A stretch of 38,805 bases of DNA from Thermoanaerobaculia bacterium. Lineage in GTDB: Bacteria; Acidobacteriota; Thermoanaerobaculia; Gp7-AA8. The notes under the pieces are model-generated. The model did no database searches, was not told the origin of the DNA, and saw only the letters and a list, made by a program, of their open reading frames with translations. Both the position numbers and the translations under genes were made by a program. Positions 25,584 through 33,387 of this stretch are shown one piece after another; the first letter of the stretch is position 1; the number at the start of each line of letters is the position of its first letter. Location of the stretch: contig JAENWF010000140.1 of NCBI GenBank assembly GCA_016650215.1, positions 1-38,805 of the forward strand. Reading direction: 5' to 3'.

Positions 25584-26656
25584 CCAATGAATGCAGGTTC
25601 TTCGTCCCCGGGCCCACGTGGGTCCGCCCCGAGCTTCTTCAGGAATTGACCCGGCCAATGATCGGCCACCGCAGCGCCGAGTTCAAAGAGCTGTTCCGCG
25701 GCATCAACGCAAACCTCAAGACGCTCTTTTCGACGAAGCAGGACACGTTTGTCGTCACTTCGTCGGGAACGGGCGTCATGCAGGCGGCGCTCGAGAACTG
25801 CGTGAAGCGCCGCGTGCTCGTGACAACGTGCGGCGCGTTTTCAGAGAGGTGGTTCAACATCGCGCAGTCGCTCGGCTACGAGGCGGACCGTCTCGATGCC
25901 GGCTGGGGTAATGCGATCGACATCGACGCGCTCGCCGATCATCTGCTGACGCGCCGCGGACACTACGACGCGGTCACGATCACGCACAACGAGACCTCGA
26001 CCGGCGTCACCAACGACGTTGCGGCGCTCGCTGCCGTCATCCGCGAGGAGTCGCCCGACACGATGATCCTCGTCGACGCCGTCTCATCCCTCGGCGGCAT
26101 GCCGGTGCTCTTCGATGAGTGGGACCTCGACGTCTGCCTCGCCAGCGTGCAGAAGGGTCTCGCGCTTCCACCCGGCATCACCGTCACGGCGGTTTCCAGC
26201 CGCGCGCTCGAGCAGGCAAAGAAGCATCCGTACCGCGGGACGTACTTTGACTTCCTCGAGTACAAGAAGCAGGCGGATGGCAACAGCGTGCCGTCAACTC
26301 CCTCGATCCCGCACTTTTACGCGCTGGCGAAACAGCTCGACCACATCGTGCGCGAGGAGACGCTGCCGGTTCGGTATGAACGGCATCGCCGCATGCTCGA
26401 CCTCTCGATCGAACGAACGGCACATTTCGCAAAGCGCACAGGAGATCCCGCACACGCATCGGTGACCGTCAGCGCGTTCGAGCCGGCGATCAATCCTGAG
26501 ACACTCCGCAACCGCATGAAGGAGCGCGGCTACACGCTCGGCGGCGGTTATGGCGAATGGAAGGACACGACCTTCCGCATCGGACATATGGGCGACATCC
26601 CGATCGACGCGCTCGAGTCGATGCTTGATGTCCTGAGCGAGGTTTCCAAGGGATGA
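25580..26656 (+). CDS. Class-V aminotransferase in the SerC position
   Basis: A 358-residue PLP enzyme of the alanine-glyoxylate/serine-pyruvate aminotransferase group. VPGPTWVRPELL opens the fold, THNETSTG and LVDAVSSLGG (Asp166 for the pyridine nitrogen) are present, and the Schiff-base Lys is K192 in ASVQKGLALPPG. It is not a canonical SerC sequence. Its place between serB and serA, with ATGA overlaps on both sides, strongly suggests that it converts 3-phosphohydroxypyruvate to phosphoserine. Serine-glyoxylate transamination is the alternative. Confidence 0.88.
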   Translation: MTNECRFFVPGPTWVRPELLQELTRPMIGHRSAEFKELFRGINANLKTLFSTKQDTFVVTSSGTGVMQAALENCVKRRVLVTTCGAFSERWFNIAQSLGYEADRLDAGWGNAIDIDALADHLLTRRGHYDAVTITHNETSTGVTNDVAALAAVIREESPDTMILVDAVSSLGGMPVLFDEWDLDVCLASVQKGLALPPGITVTAVSSRALEQAKKHPYRGTYFDFLEYKKQADGNSVPSTPSIPHFYALAKQLDHIVREETLPVRYERHRRMLDLSIERTAHFAKRTGDPAHASVTVSAFEPAINPETLRNRMKERGYTLGGGYGEWKDTTFRIGHMGDIPIDALESMLDVLSEVSKG

Positions 26657-28239
26657 CGAACCACAAAGTCCTCGTAACTGACACTCTGGCCGACTCGGGC
26701 CTCGACATTCTTCGCGCGGCGAAAGACGTCGATCTCGACTATCGCGCCGGACTCAAAGGCGCCGATCTGCTGAAAGCGGTCACCGAAAGCGACGCGCTCA
26801 TCACGCGCAGCGGCACCGCCGTGACGTATGAACTCGTCAACGCGGGCAAGCGTCTGCGGATCGTCGGCCGAGCAGGAGTCGGACTCGACAACGTCGACGT
26901 CGACGCCTGCACAGCGCGCGGAATCCTCGTCATCAACGCGCCGACCGCGAACATCATGTCGGCGACCGAGCACACGATGGCGATGCTGCTCGCACTCTGC
27001 CGCAACATCCCCGAGGCTCATGCATCGACGAAGCGAGGCGAGTGGACGCGCGCGAAGTTCATGGGCATCGAGCTGAATGGCAAGACCCTCGGCGTCATCG
27101 GCCTCGGGCGCATCGGCAGCCGGGTGACCGTGCGCGCGAAGGCGTTCGGCATGCGCGTCATCGCGTACGACCCGTACATCGCCGCGACAGCGTTCGAGCG
27201 CGTTGGCGCGGAGCAGATGGATCTCGACCAGCTTCTGCGCGAGGCGGACATCATCACCGTCCATACGCCGGCCACCGATGAGACGCGCGGAATGATCGGC
27301 GCTGCCGAGATCGCGAAGGCGAAGGACGGTGTGATCTTCGTCAACTGCGCGCGCGGCGGGATTTACGACGAGAAGGCGTTGGCCGACGCCCTCAACAGCG
27401 GAAAGGCGTCAGGCGCCGCGATCGACGTCTACGAAGAGGAGCCTCCGGGAAAAGATCATCCTCTGCTCAATGCGAAGAACATCATTCTCTCGCCGCACAT
27501 CGGCGCGAATACTGTGGAGGCGCAGGATCGTGTTGCGGTGCAGACGGCCGAAATGGTCATCGAAGCGCTGCGCGGCTCGATCTTCGTGTCAGCGGTGAAT
27601 CTTCCGTTCGAGGGACTCTCGGATGGCGATGCGGCACCCATGATTCAGCTCGCGGAGAAGCTCGGCCTCTTCGCCGCGCAGACGATCAGCGGTCCGGTAA
27701 ATCGCGCGGCGATCGAGTTATGGGGGATTGAAGAGCGTCTCACACGCATCCTCTCCGTCGCCGCGCTCAAGGGTCTGCTCACGCCGTTCATGGCCGAGTC
27801 GGTGAACTTCGTGAATGCCGAATCGATCGCCGAGAATCGCGGCATCGCGCTCAGCTCGACGACGCATCCGACGCCGCACAACTACACGAACCTCATCACC
27901 TTCCGGGCGAGCTCCGGCGCCGACGAAATCTGCGTTTCAGGAACTCTCTTCAGTGAGAAAAACCAGCGGATCGTGTCGGTCAACGCGTTTCACGTCGAGT
28001 TCAAGCCGGAAGGTCATCTCATCTACATCATCAACAAAGACGTGCCGGGCGTCGTCGGCAAAGTCGGCACGCTGCTGGGCGATCGCGAGATCAACATTGC
28101 CGAATACAACCTCGCGCGCAGCGGGAGCGGCGGCAAAGCGATGGCGATCATCACCGTCGACTCCCCCCTCGACGCCGAGACCCTCGGCTTCCTCCGTTCG
28201 TATCGCGAGATGGAGGAAGTGAAGCAGGTGAAGCTGTAA
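26653..28239 (+). CDS. serA: D-3-phosphoglycerate dehydrogenase
   Basis: The 528-residue long-form SerA has a Rossmann motif VIGLGRIGSRV (from about 148), NCARGGIYDEKAL (Arg234) and SPHIGANT (His282) for catalysis. An intervening allosteric substrate-binding domain (about 320-450) precedes a C-terminal ACT domain (HLIYIINKDVPGVVGKVG). It oxidises 3-phosphoglycerate with NAD+, the first step of serine synthesis. The ACT domain implies feedback control, probably by serine. It is the last gene of the operon and converges with the next gene after only 3 bases, leaving no room for a separate terminator. Confidence 0.96.
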   Translation: MTNHKVLVTDTLADSGLDILRAAKDVDLDYRAGLKGADLLKAVTESDALITRSGTAVTYELVNAGKRLRIVGRAGVGLDNVDVDACTARGILVINAPTANIMSATEHTMAMLLALCRNIPEAHASTKRGEWTRAKFMGIELNGKTLGVIGLGRIGSRVTVRAKAFGMRVIAYDPYIAATAFERVGAEQMDLDQLLREADIITVHTPATDETRGMIGAAEIAKAKDGVIFVNCARGGIYDEKALADALNSGKASGAAIDVYEEEPPGKDHPLLNAKNIILSPHIGANTVEAQDRVAVQTAEMVIEALRGSIFVSAVNLPFEGLSDGDAAPMIQLAEKLGLFAAQTISGPVNRAAIELWGIEERLTRILSVAALKGLLTPFMAESVNFVNAESIAENRGIALSSTTHPTPHNYTNLITFRASSGADEICVSGTLFSEKNQRIVSVNAFHVEFKPEGHLIYIINKDVPGVVGKVGTLLGDREINIAEYNLARSGSGGKAMAIITVDSPLDAETLGFLRSYREMEEVKQVKL

Positions 28240-28242
28240 GTT

Positions 28243-31200
28243 CTAAGGCGAAAGAGCGGCCTGTTTCAGAACGCGAGCGATCGCCATTGACACGACTTCA
28301 CTTCCCTCGACCTTGAGGAAGTCGCCCGGTTGACGGAACACGGTCACGATGCCAAAGACCTCGCCGTACTCATTGAGCAGCGGACTTCCGTAAAAGTGCG
28401 TCATGTCGACGTTTTCATCGAGCCTTACCTGGGCGTCCCATTCCCCGGCTTCGGTCACTTTCCCCGGGTACACGTGCTGAACACAGGGCGACGACTTTAC
28501 GCGGCAGCCAATCAGATAGGCGCGGTCGCCGGTCCGCGGCGACTGCGTTGGCGGCCTGAGCGGCGTTACCGGAAGAGTTTTCGCCGCAGCCTTCACGTTT
28601 GCCAGAACTTGCCGCTGACGGCCACCCTCTTCGCGCCCCGTCAGAGGTACGAGAGAGGTGACCATCAACGGAGCCTTTGGTGCGGAAGGCGCCGTCATCA
28701 CCCATGTCTTCATCGTCTCTTGCACCCGTGCGATAGGAATCGCGTACCTGAACATGAAGTGCTTCGGGTTTGGACCCTTCACTTCATCGAGAACCGTGAG
28801 CGCACTCGCGGCCACGACGCCCTCTGAGGTCTGCATCAGAAAACTGATGAAGCCTGACCTGACGGTTCCGTCTTTGAATACGATCGAGTTCTCTAGAATC
28901 AGCGCGGGCCACTTGCCGGCAGGCTTATCGATCCAATCTGTTTTCGCAGGTCCGCGGCGGAGGCCCGTGACCGGATCGGGGAGGCGCGTCTCGCTTCCGC
29001 TGGAACCGGCCGGTATCTTTGGAGGCTCGAGAGCCCATCTGTGGGCATTGTTGTAATCGTTGAAACTCCACACTGAGCTCATTGCTGGAAACCAACCAGT
29101 TTCAGGCCGGGCGAACAGTTCGGCTGCCACCGGGCGATCACCCATCGCCCGCGCCATATGGGCAAAACGGTGGTAGCTACTGATTCCCTTTGGCCAGATT
29201 CGAATCAGATCCCGGAAGCCCCGTTGCATCCGTGGCCAGCTGAAGCCAACCTTCTTGAAGTCGTCCACGCCTTCCAAGGTCAGTACATCCCACGCCAGAA
29301 AGGCGTACAGAGCGTCGCTCCATTCAGCACTGGTCGCCTCGGCGGCTTGTTCGGTAAAACGTCGAAGAGCCTCGTGACTTCCGCACCACCGGGGCTGATG
29401 ACCAGCGATCGCGGAACGATAGACGTCCCAGTCAAGGATTCGCTGGGCGATGATCGATCGCGCTACGCCGTCAACGTCGTTGCAACGAACTGTCGCCAAC
29501 TGGGCGCGAAGAGCCCACCAACGTGAGTCATTCGGTGGATCAGGATGCGAGCTCAGCGCTTCGGAGGCGGCCCTCAAATGCTCGTCAACCTGGCGCCAGC
29601 CGCTCTCAGAGACGGTGTCGGCAAAACCTGTTCCCCGCTCACGCCAGGCAATCTGCGAGTGCGCCTGGGCTAGAGCAGTCGCAGCGGTGATCGAGTCAGG
29701 TTTCTTCGACCGCCACTTGTTGATCAACGCGATATGTTGCGCATCTGATATCTGTGGGTCTACCCGGAAGGAGTCGTAGAAGCGCGTGAGCTTGAGGTAT
29801 CCGTTGACGTACGCGTCTCCCGACTTTCGCAGCTCTGCCGCCAACTTGTCGAGATCATCGAACTTTTCATCCCGCAGCAGACTACGCACGCGGTCCAGGA
29901 GCTCCACTTGCTCATCCGCCATCTGCTCGTACACGAGTTCGCTTGGCGACTTTTTCTCCTCTACTTTCGGAGCATCGCGCTCGAACAGTTTCGGACAATC
30001 GTCCACTCGCTCCATTTTGGCGGTCTGAGTTACGGCGACGAAGGGAGCGCCTTTGACCGAGCCACTTCTGACATCAATGGAGAAACTGGCGATTGATTCA
30101 AATGGCTGGAGGACGGCTTCCGTGCGTGTCGATGCGAAGCATGAGGCTGCAGCGCGCGGATCCAGAAGCGCACGTTGAACGTACACCTTTTCTTCGGACA
30201 TGAAAGCGATCAGGGTGCTCTTGCGATCGTGAGCGAGTGCAAGGCTCAGGCGGGACGTATCAACCCGCACGGACAACGTTGTTTGCCAGGCCTCGGTTCC
30301 CTTCGTGTCTATCGCAATCAGTTGAAGAGAGTAAGGGTGCGTCAGAATGGCCGCCGCTGACAAAACCACGAGCCCATCGGAAAGAATGAATAGATCTGAC
30401 GCCCTCGAGTACGCAGGAGCCGTCACCACCCTCTGCCACAGCACCTCGCCCTCGAGGGACACGCGCGCGACCCAGGAGTAGTTACCCGAGACGCTCATGT
30501 TGCCCGCTACAACATAGGCGCCATGCGCCAGAACCAGATCGTGCGCGGTTCCGTTTGAAAAGAAGATTTGTTGCCAACGGATAGAACCATCCACGCGTAA
30601 GGCTGCAATCCACGGGCGGTCTTGCACAGACCCAGCGACAACGAGTTCTCCGTTCTTCGCCGGCAGGATCGCGGTGATCGCATCTTCGCCGCTGCCGTCA
30701 TAGGTGTGCTGCCACAGCAACTCTCCGCGTGCGTCCAACTTCACCGCGATCGCTCGATTACCCTCCGCACCTGCCAGCCAGAAACCGCCGTCGCTGCTCA
30801 CCGCGGCCGCAACCAGGACAACCTTGGACGGAGCGTCGAAACGACGGGCCCAGAGGACACGGCCGTTGACGTCCATGCGGATTGCGTAGGAGTCGTCGTC
30901 GCTTGGATCGGAGGCAGGACCGAACAGGAGGAAACCGGCTCCACCTCCAATCGCGATGATTTCACCCGCAACTGACTGCGGGACACAAACGGATCGCGGC
31001 TCACTTTTGGCGGCCTCGTCAAACAGCAGTACGCATGGCTGGCCAGCGATAATCGCGCTGACCACGACTCGCGCGCCGTCAACCGAAACGTTGCCGATCA
31101 TCGTATTCGGATTCGTGGTCGCAGCTGACGGCTTGACCACGTAGCCTCTCGACCAGACGTCGCTAGCATCAGCGGCAACCGGACTGATCGAGATCAGCAA

Positions 31201-31245
31201 AGGAAGCAAGAGCGCGAGAGGAAAGCGCGGCGTGGCAACGTTCAT
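28243..31245 (-). CDS. Secreted propeller/DUF4034/trypsin-fold protein
   Basis: The protein has 1000 residues from ATG 31245, where a signal peptide begins (MNVATPRFPLALLLPLLISI). The ORF-track start adds 33 implausible residues. Residues about 30-400 contain repeated blade-like segments (DVNGRVLWARRF, DARGELLWQHTY, RVDGSIRWQQIF, SLEGEVLWQRVV), a beta-propeller. Residues about 440-750 resemble DUF4034 (DEKFDDLDKLAAELRKSG, AWRERGTGFADTVSE). The C-terminal part looks like a trypsin fold: RSGFISFLMQTSEGVVAASA, then THFYGSPLLNEYGEVFGIVT with a candidate Ser. No His is seen where HVV is usual, so protease activity is doubtful. Base and codon use look less GC-biased than in neighbours, which suggests transfer. 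Confidence 0.75.
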   Translation of the reverse strand: MNVATPRFPLALLLPLLISISPVAADASDVWSRGYVVKPSAATTNPNTMIGNVSVDGARVVVSAIIAGQPCVLLFDEAAKSEPRSVCVPQSVAGEIIAIGGGAGFLLFGPASDPSDDDSYAIRMDVNGRVLWARRFDAPSKVVLVAAAVSSDGGFWLAGAEGNRAIAVKLDARGELLWQHTYDGSGEDAITAILPAKNGELVVAGSVQDRPWIAALRVDGSIRWQQIFFSNGTAHDLVLAHGAYVVAGNMSVSGNYSWVARVSLEGEVLWQRVVTAPAYSRASDLFILSDGLVVLSAAAILTHPYSLQLIAIDTKGTEAWQTTLSVRVDTSRLSLALAHDRKSTLIAFMSEEKVYVQRALLDPRAAASCFASTRTEAVLQPFESIASFSIDVRSGSVKGAPFVAVTQTAKMERVDDCPKLFERDAPKVEEKKSPSELVYEQMADEQVELLDRVRSLLRDEKFDDLDKLAAELRKSGDAYVNGYLKLTRFYDSFRVDPQISDAQHIALINKWRSKKPDSITAATALAQAHSQIAWRERGTGFADTVSESGWRQVDEHLRAASEALSSHPDPPNDSRWWALRAQLATVRCNDVDGVARSIIAQRILDWDVYRSAIAGHQPRWCGSHEALRRFTEQAAEATSAEWSDALYAFLAWDVLTLEGVDDFKKVGFSWPRMQRGFRDLIRIWPKGISSYHRFAHMARAMGDRPVAAELFARPETGWFPAMSSVWSFNDYNNAHRWALEPPKIPAGSSGSETRLPDPVTGLRRGPAKTDWIDKPAGKWPALILENSIVFKDGTVRSGFISFLMQTSEGVVAASALTVLDEVKGPNPKHFMFRYAIPIARVQETMKTWVMTAPSAPKAPLMVTSLVPLTGREEGGRQRQVLANVKAAAKTLPVTPLRPPTQSPRTGDRAYLIGCRVKSSPCVQHVYPGKVTEAGEWDAQVRLDENVDMTHFYGSPLLNEYGEVFGIVTVFRQPGDFLKVEGSEVVSMAIARVLKQAALSP

Positions 31246-31349
31246 GTCGATCACGAGCCGTGCAAGTGGCGGGCCCTGCCATGGAGGCGGCTCGATCCAC
31301 AGCGCATCGGTCCGCGAACCGATCATCCGTATTCGTCCTGTCACACGGT

Positions 31350-31357
31350 GGTATACC
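31350..31357 (+). promoter_or_regulatory. Palindromic -10/operator of the toxin-antitoxin pair
   Basis: GGTATACC is a perfect 8-bp palindrome containing a TATACC -10-like box, 8 bases before ATG 31366. Ribbon-helix-helix antitoxins commonly repress their own operon at such short palindromes, so it may be both promoter and operator. Confidence 0.4.
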
Positions 31358-31365
31358 TTTGCGCA

Positions 31366-31587
31366 ATGAAGACGAAGCTTACGATCACCATCGATAAGGA
31401 GTTGCTGCCTCGGGCAAAAGCCTACGCACGCGAGAGCGGGATCTCGTTGTCGGAAGTCATCGAGACTGCGTTGCGCGAGCTCAGCTCTGAGACGCAGAAC
31501 AGTTTCTCAAGCCGCTGGCGCGGGGCGCTCGAGCTTTCAGGCGGCGGTGACGAACGTCGCCGTCGTCTGCTCAAAAAGTACTCTTGA
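31366..31587 (+). CDS. VapB-like ribbon-helix-helix antitoxin
   Basis: The protein has 73 residues from ATG 31366. An N-terminal ribbon-helix-helix (KTKLTITIDKELLPRAKAYARESGISLSEVIETALREL) of the DUF6364 type would bind operator DNA as a dimer. The C-terminal half (RWRGALELSGGGDERRRRLLKKY) would wrap the toxin. The stop overlaps the toxin start by 4 bases (TTGA), typical of toxin-antitoxin coupling. Confidence 0.85.
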   Translation: MKTKLTITIDKELLPRAKAYARESGISLSEVIETALRELSSETQNSFSSRWRGALELSGGGDERRRRLLKKYS

Positions 31588-31985
31588 TCGTCATTCTCGA
31601 TGCCGACGTTCTTCTCGACATCGCACTGAATCGAGAGACGCACGCAGATTCGTCGACTCAGGTTCCGGGTCATTGCGAGAGGAGAGCGATTCGCGGGTTT
31701 GTGTTATGGCACTCGCTCTCGAACTTCTATTACATCGTGGGCAGTGAGCCTGAGGCGCGCCGGTTCCTGCAGGAGCTGGTTGGTTTCGTGGAGGTTGCCC
31801 CGACCAGCACCGAAGATTTTCGCTACGCAGCCAGGCTCGCGGTGAAAGATCTCGAGGACGCAATGCAGGTGGCGGCTGCCGCCGCGTGTGGCGCCGATCT
31901 GATTGTGACTCGCAATGTCCGCGACTACACCCGCTCGCCGATCCGAGCGATCTCCCCCGCAACTCTGTTGCGCGAGCTTGCTTAG
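31584..31985 (+). CDS. VapC-like PIN-domain toxin
   Basis: The 133-residue PIN-domain protein starts at TTG 31584. The acidic residues that hold the metal are visible: ILDADVLLD at the start, DLEDAMQ in the middle and TRNVRDY late. PIN toxins cut RNA, often tRNA or rRNA. The active-site acids are intact, so the gene looks functional. It ends 4 bases into the convergent nucleotidyltransferase remnant. Confidence 0.88.
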   Translation: MIVILDADVLLDIALNRETHADSSTQVPGHCERRAIRGFVLWHSLSNFYYIVGSEPEARRFLQELVGFVEVAPTSTEDFRYAARLAVKDLEDAMQVAAAAACGADLIVTRNVRDYTRSPIRAISPATLLRELA

Positions 31986-32077
31986 ACCCGCGGCTTCGAG
32001 GACGCGTGGCCGCCGATCAGCGCATACGAAGCGCCGATCGATTCGATAAAACGGCAAACCAGTTCAGCTCTTTTCAT
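31982..32077 (-). pseudogene. Stump of a nucleotidyltransferase-like gene
   Basis: The 31-residue ORF MKRAELVCRFIESIGASYAL... continues IGGHASSKPRV and then stops. The start looks like the first helix and strand of small nucleotidyltransferases (pattern ...YALIGGHA..., normally followed by a D-x-D motif). The catalytic part is absent: the reading frame runs into the 3-prime end of the PIN gene. It overlaps the upstream 72-residue gene by 14 bases, as an intact downstream partner would. Confidence 0.6.
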
Positions 32078-32282
32078 CCGCGCAGGCCGACGGTCTCCGG
32101 CCGATACGCCGCGAGCGACGGATCGCCTTGAGTGCAGATTCGCGATCCAGATGATTGGCGGACATGAACGCGGCGAGAGCCTCCTCACCCAGCCGCTCGC
32201 TGAGGGCGACCCGCTCACTCACGGTCATCTTTGCGAACCGCTCGAGCTGTTCGCGGCTCAAGTCATCGGCGACACTTGCCAT
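32064..32282 (-). CDS. 72-residue protein of a putative antitoxin-nucleotidyltransferase pair
   Basis: The 72-residue helical protein starts at ATG 32282 (MASVADDLSREQLERFAKMT) and contains VSERVALSERLGEEALAAFM and ESALKAIRRSRRIGRRPS. I recall similar short proteins next to small nucleotidyltransferases in environmental genomes, but I know no experimental role. TATACT on the minus strand lies 7 bases before the ATG. Its partner is truncated, so it may be a relic still being expressed. Confidence 0.65.
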   Translation of the reverse strand: MASVADDLSREQLERFAKMTVSERVALSERLGEEALAAFMSANHLDRESALKAIRRSRRIGRRPSACADEKS

Positions 32283-32289
32283 GTGGTCG

Positions 32290-32351
32290 AGTATAGCGCC
32301 GGCCGACGCACCGACGATGCGGCTCCATCCCGGACGCTTCGCCGCTACACT
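32290..32351. promoter_or_regulatory. Divergent -10 boxes (72-residue gene and aldo/keto reductase)
   Basis: On the minus strand TATACT (32295-32290) ends 7 bases before ATG 32282. On the plus strand TACACT (32346-32351) ends 10 bases before ATG 32362. Neither gene has a Shine-Dalgarno. Confidence 0.4.
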
Positions 32352-32361
32352 TGTATCCTGC

Positions 32362-33348
32362 ATGCAGCTTCGTGATCTCGGCAGAACTGGTCTCAAGGTC
32401 AGCGAAATCGGCTTTGGCGCGTGGGCGATCGGCGGGAGCGCTGATGCGTCGGGCGCGCCGCTGGGCTGGGGACGCGCGAACGATGATGAGTCGCTCGCGG
32501 CGATCCGGCGTGCGCGCGACCTCGGAGTCAACTTCTTCGACACATCCGACAGCTACGGCTTCGGCCGCAGCGAGTCGCTCCTCGGCATCGTATTGTCTCG
32601 CAAGCGCGAGGACGTGATCATCGCCACGAAGACCGGAGTCGTCCGCAATTCCGCCGGCGAGCTGCGCAAGGATTTCTCGAAGCAGCACATCTTTCTCGCG
32701 GTCGATGGATCCCTCAAACGCCTGCGCACCGACTACATCGACCTCTACCAGATTCACAATCCAACGCTCGCCGATCTCGCGAAGGAAGCGATTCAGGAAG
32801 CGATGGATCACCTTCAGGACGTTGGAAAGATCCGCTACTGGGGCGTGTCGATCACGACGCCCGAGGAGGGGATCGAGATCATCAATCGCAAATGGGGCTA
32901 CACGCTTCAGGTGCTCTACAACGTGCTGAACCAGGCGCCCGCCCGCGAGCTTTTCCCACTCGCTAAGCAGAAGGGCTACGGGATCATCGCGCGCGTTCCG
33001 CTCGCGTCGGGACTGCTCACCGGGAAGTACCGGCAGGATACGGTCTTCGCGAGCGATGACGTCCGGCAGAACTTCCTCACACCTCGCCGGCTCGAGGAGG
33101 TGACGGCGCGCGTCGATGAAGTGAAGTCGATCATCGGCGGCGCAGCGCGGAACATCGCTGAGGGATCGCTCCGCTTCGTTCTTGCGGATCCGGCGGTTTC
33201 TACGACGATTCCCGGCGCGCGTACCGCGCGGCAGGTCGAGGCGAATGTGGCCGCCGCCGAGGGGACGCTGCCGGCTGATGTCGCCGAGAAGCTTCGCGTG
33301 CGCCTGGGCGACTACAACTTCTACCATCGCCACAGCATCCGCATCTGA
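32362..33348 (+). CDS. Aldo/keto reductase
   Basis: The protein has 328 residues from ATG 32362 ([19 protein letters not shown]). The AKR active-site tetrad is visible: [12 protein letters not shown] (Asp and Tyr), ATKTGV (Lys) and DLYQIHNP (His). The C-terminal NADPH-binding stretch is [16 protein letters not shown]. It reduces aldehydes, ketones or sugars with NADPH; the substrate is unknown. The ORF-track start at 32155 runs over the neighbouring gene. A 39-base gap separates it from uvrA. Confidence 0.92.
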   Translation: MQLRDLGRTGLKVSEIGFGAWAIGGSADASGAPLGWGRANDDESLAAIRRARDLGVNFFDTSDSYGFGRSESLLGIVLSRKREDVIIATKTGVVRNSAGELRKDFSKQHIFLAVDGSLKRLRTDYIDLYQIHNPTLADLAKEAIQEAMDHLQDVGKIRYWGVSITTPEEGIEIINRKWGYTLQVLYNVLNQAPARELFPLAKQKGYGIIARVPLASGLLTGKYRQDTVFASDDVRQNFLTPRRLEEVTARVDEVKSIIGGAARNIAEGSLRFVLADPAVSTTIPGARTARQVEANVAAAEGTLPADVAEKLRVRLGDYNFYHRHSIRI

Positions 33349-33387
33349 CGCGGAACATTGCCCGGGTCTGTTGCGTTTTCCGAACGA

